Shown here piece after piece: positions 34,803 through 35,005 of a stretch of DNA of 35,005 nt. The DNA lies in the NCBI GenBank assembly GCA_023382975.1, contig JAHDXO010000063.1, positions 26,422 to 61,426 on the forward strand, given 5' to 3'. The position numbers were made by a program, and so were the translations under genes. Below the pieces are notes generated by a model. It was not told the DNA's origin, made no database searches, and saw nothing but the letters and a program-made list of their open reading frames with translations. The stretch's first letter is position 1, and each line of letters begins with the position of its first letter. The stretch is from Pirellulaceae bacterium (GTDB taxonomy: Bacteria > Planctomycetota > Planctomycetia > Pirellulales > Pirellulaceae).

Positions 34803-35005
34803 CCCACCATGCAGACAACTCGCAGGGAAAAGACTACCTGCAGCGCTTTGACCGGTATCTGACCGAGTCACCCCCGCCGACCGATGGTCTCCAGTATCCC
34901 GTGGGATCATGGGTCGGCGGCGGCGGAGATCCATGCCGAGCGCGCCCGCCGTCGCCTTCGGAGCCTGCTGAAATACTGGCAAGAACCGAGGTGGGGTAAG
35001 CTTCC

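Noticed and set aside
34884..35005. Open frame running off the right edge (starts MVSSIPWDHG)
   Set aside because: Only about 40 codons are visible, with no ribosome site and no family match. It cannot be told from chance without the next sequence. The rest of 34803-35005 also shows nothing.

Overview
The window looks like chromosomal DNA of a planctomycete (Pirellulales-like, inferred from content rather than alignment). It is GC-rich and densely coded on both strands. It has a single-chain SecDF, a giant secreted protein with an N-terminal LExRxLLA-type motif, a split dockerin and cadherin-like repeats, a PQQ-type propeller with a D-W-P-x-F-L-G-P start, a fused MFS/spermidine synthase, and several exported proteins of unknown role. 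I see no insertion sequence, prophage, CRISPR array or rRNA.

Layout. 1-5640 (minus strand): translation and export genes in the order tRNA-Thr(CGT), a TPR protein with two RNA-polymerase alpha-CTD domains, tgt, yajC, secDF. secDF runs off the left edge. 5815-8038: a low-complexity lipoprotein (minus) and a divergent TPR membrane protein (plus). 8101-13569 (minus): a 1,822-residue secreted repeat protein. 13570-14172: a 603-bp divergent gap with a candidate promoter. 14173-18400 (plus): the most striking unit, a 1,111-residue fusion of 2-oxoacid dehydrogenase E1-alpha, E1-beta, a lipoyl domain and a FabH-type ketoacyl synthase, followed closely by a 66-residue protein and an ABC ATPase with no permease. 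18463-21994: a methyltransferase (minus) whose start codon overlaps that of a divergent NosR/NirI-like flavin and Fe-S membrane protein, followed by a trypsin-like PDZ protease. 21958-33607 (minus): eight genes, namely a membrane protein, a DAACS symporter, an SMP-30 hydrolase, the MFS/spermidine synthase fusion, a PQQ propeller, a secreted possible lyase-like protein, an SLC13-type transporter and a TIM-barrel hydrolase-like protein. 33909-34802 (plus): a DUF2887-like nuclease-fold protein.

How the genes may work together. yajC and secDF supply the accessory part of the Sec translocon, which fits the many exported proteins here. In the E1-lipoyl-KASIII fusion all signature residues I could check are present (TPP motif, lipoyl lysine K714, Cys911/His1042/Asn1069), but no E2 acyltransferase domain is. 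This suggests that decarboxylation of a 2-oxoacid and the first fatty-acid or polyketide condensation occur on one polypeptide, with the swinging lipoyl arm passing the acyl group directly to the ketoacyl synthase. The minus-strand block after 22 kb suggests scavenging of carbohydrate or organic acids, but this rests on gene neighbourhood only. All functional calls come from reading motifs by eye, with no database search.
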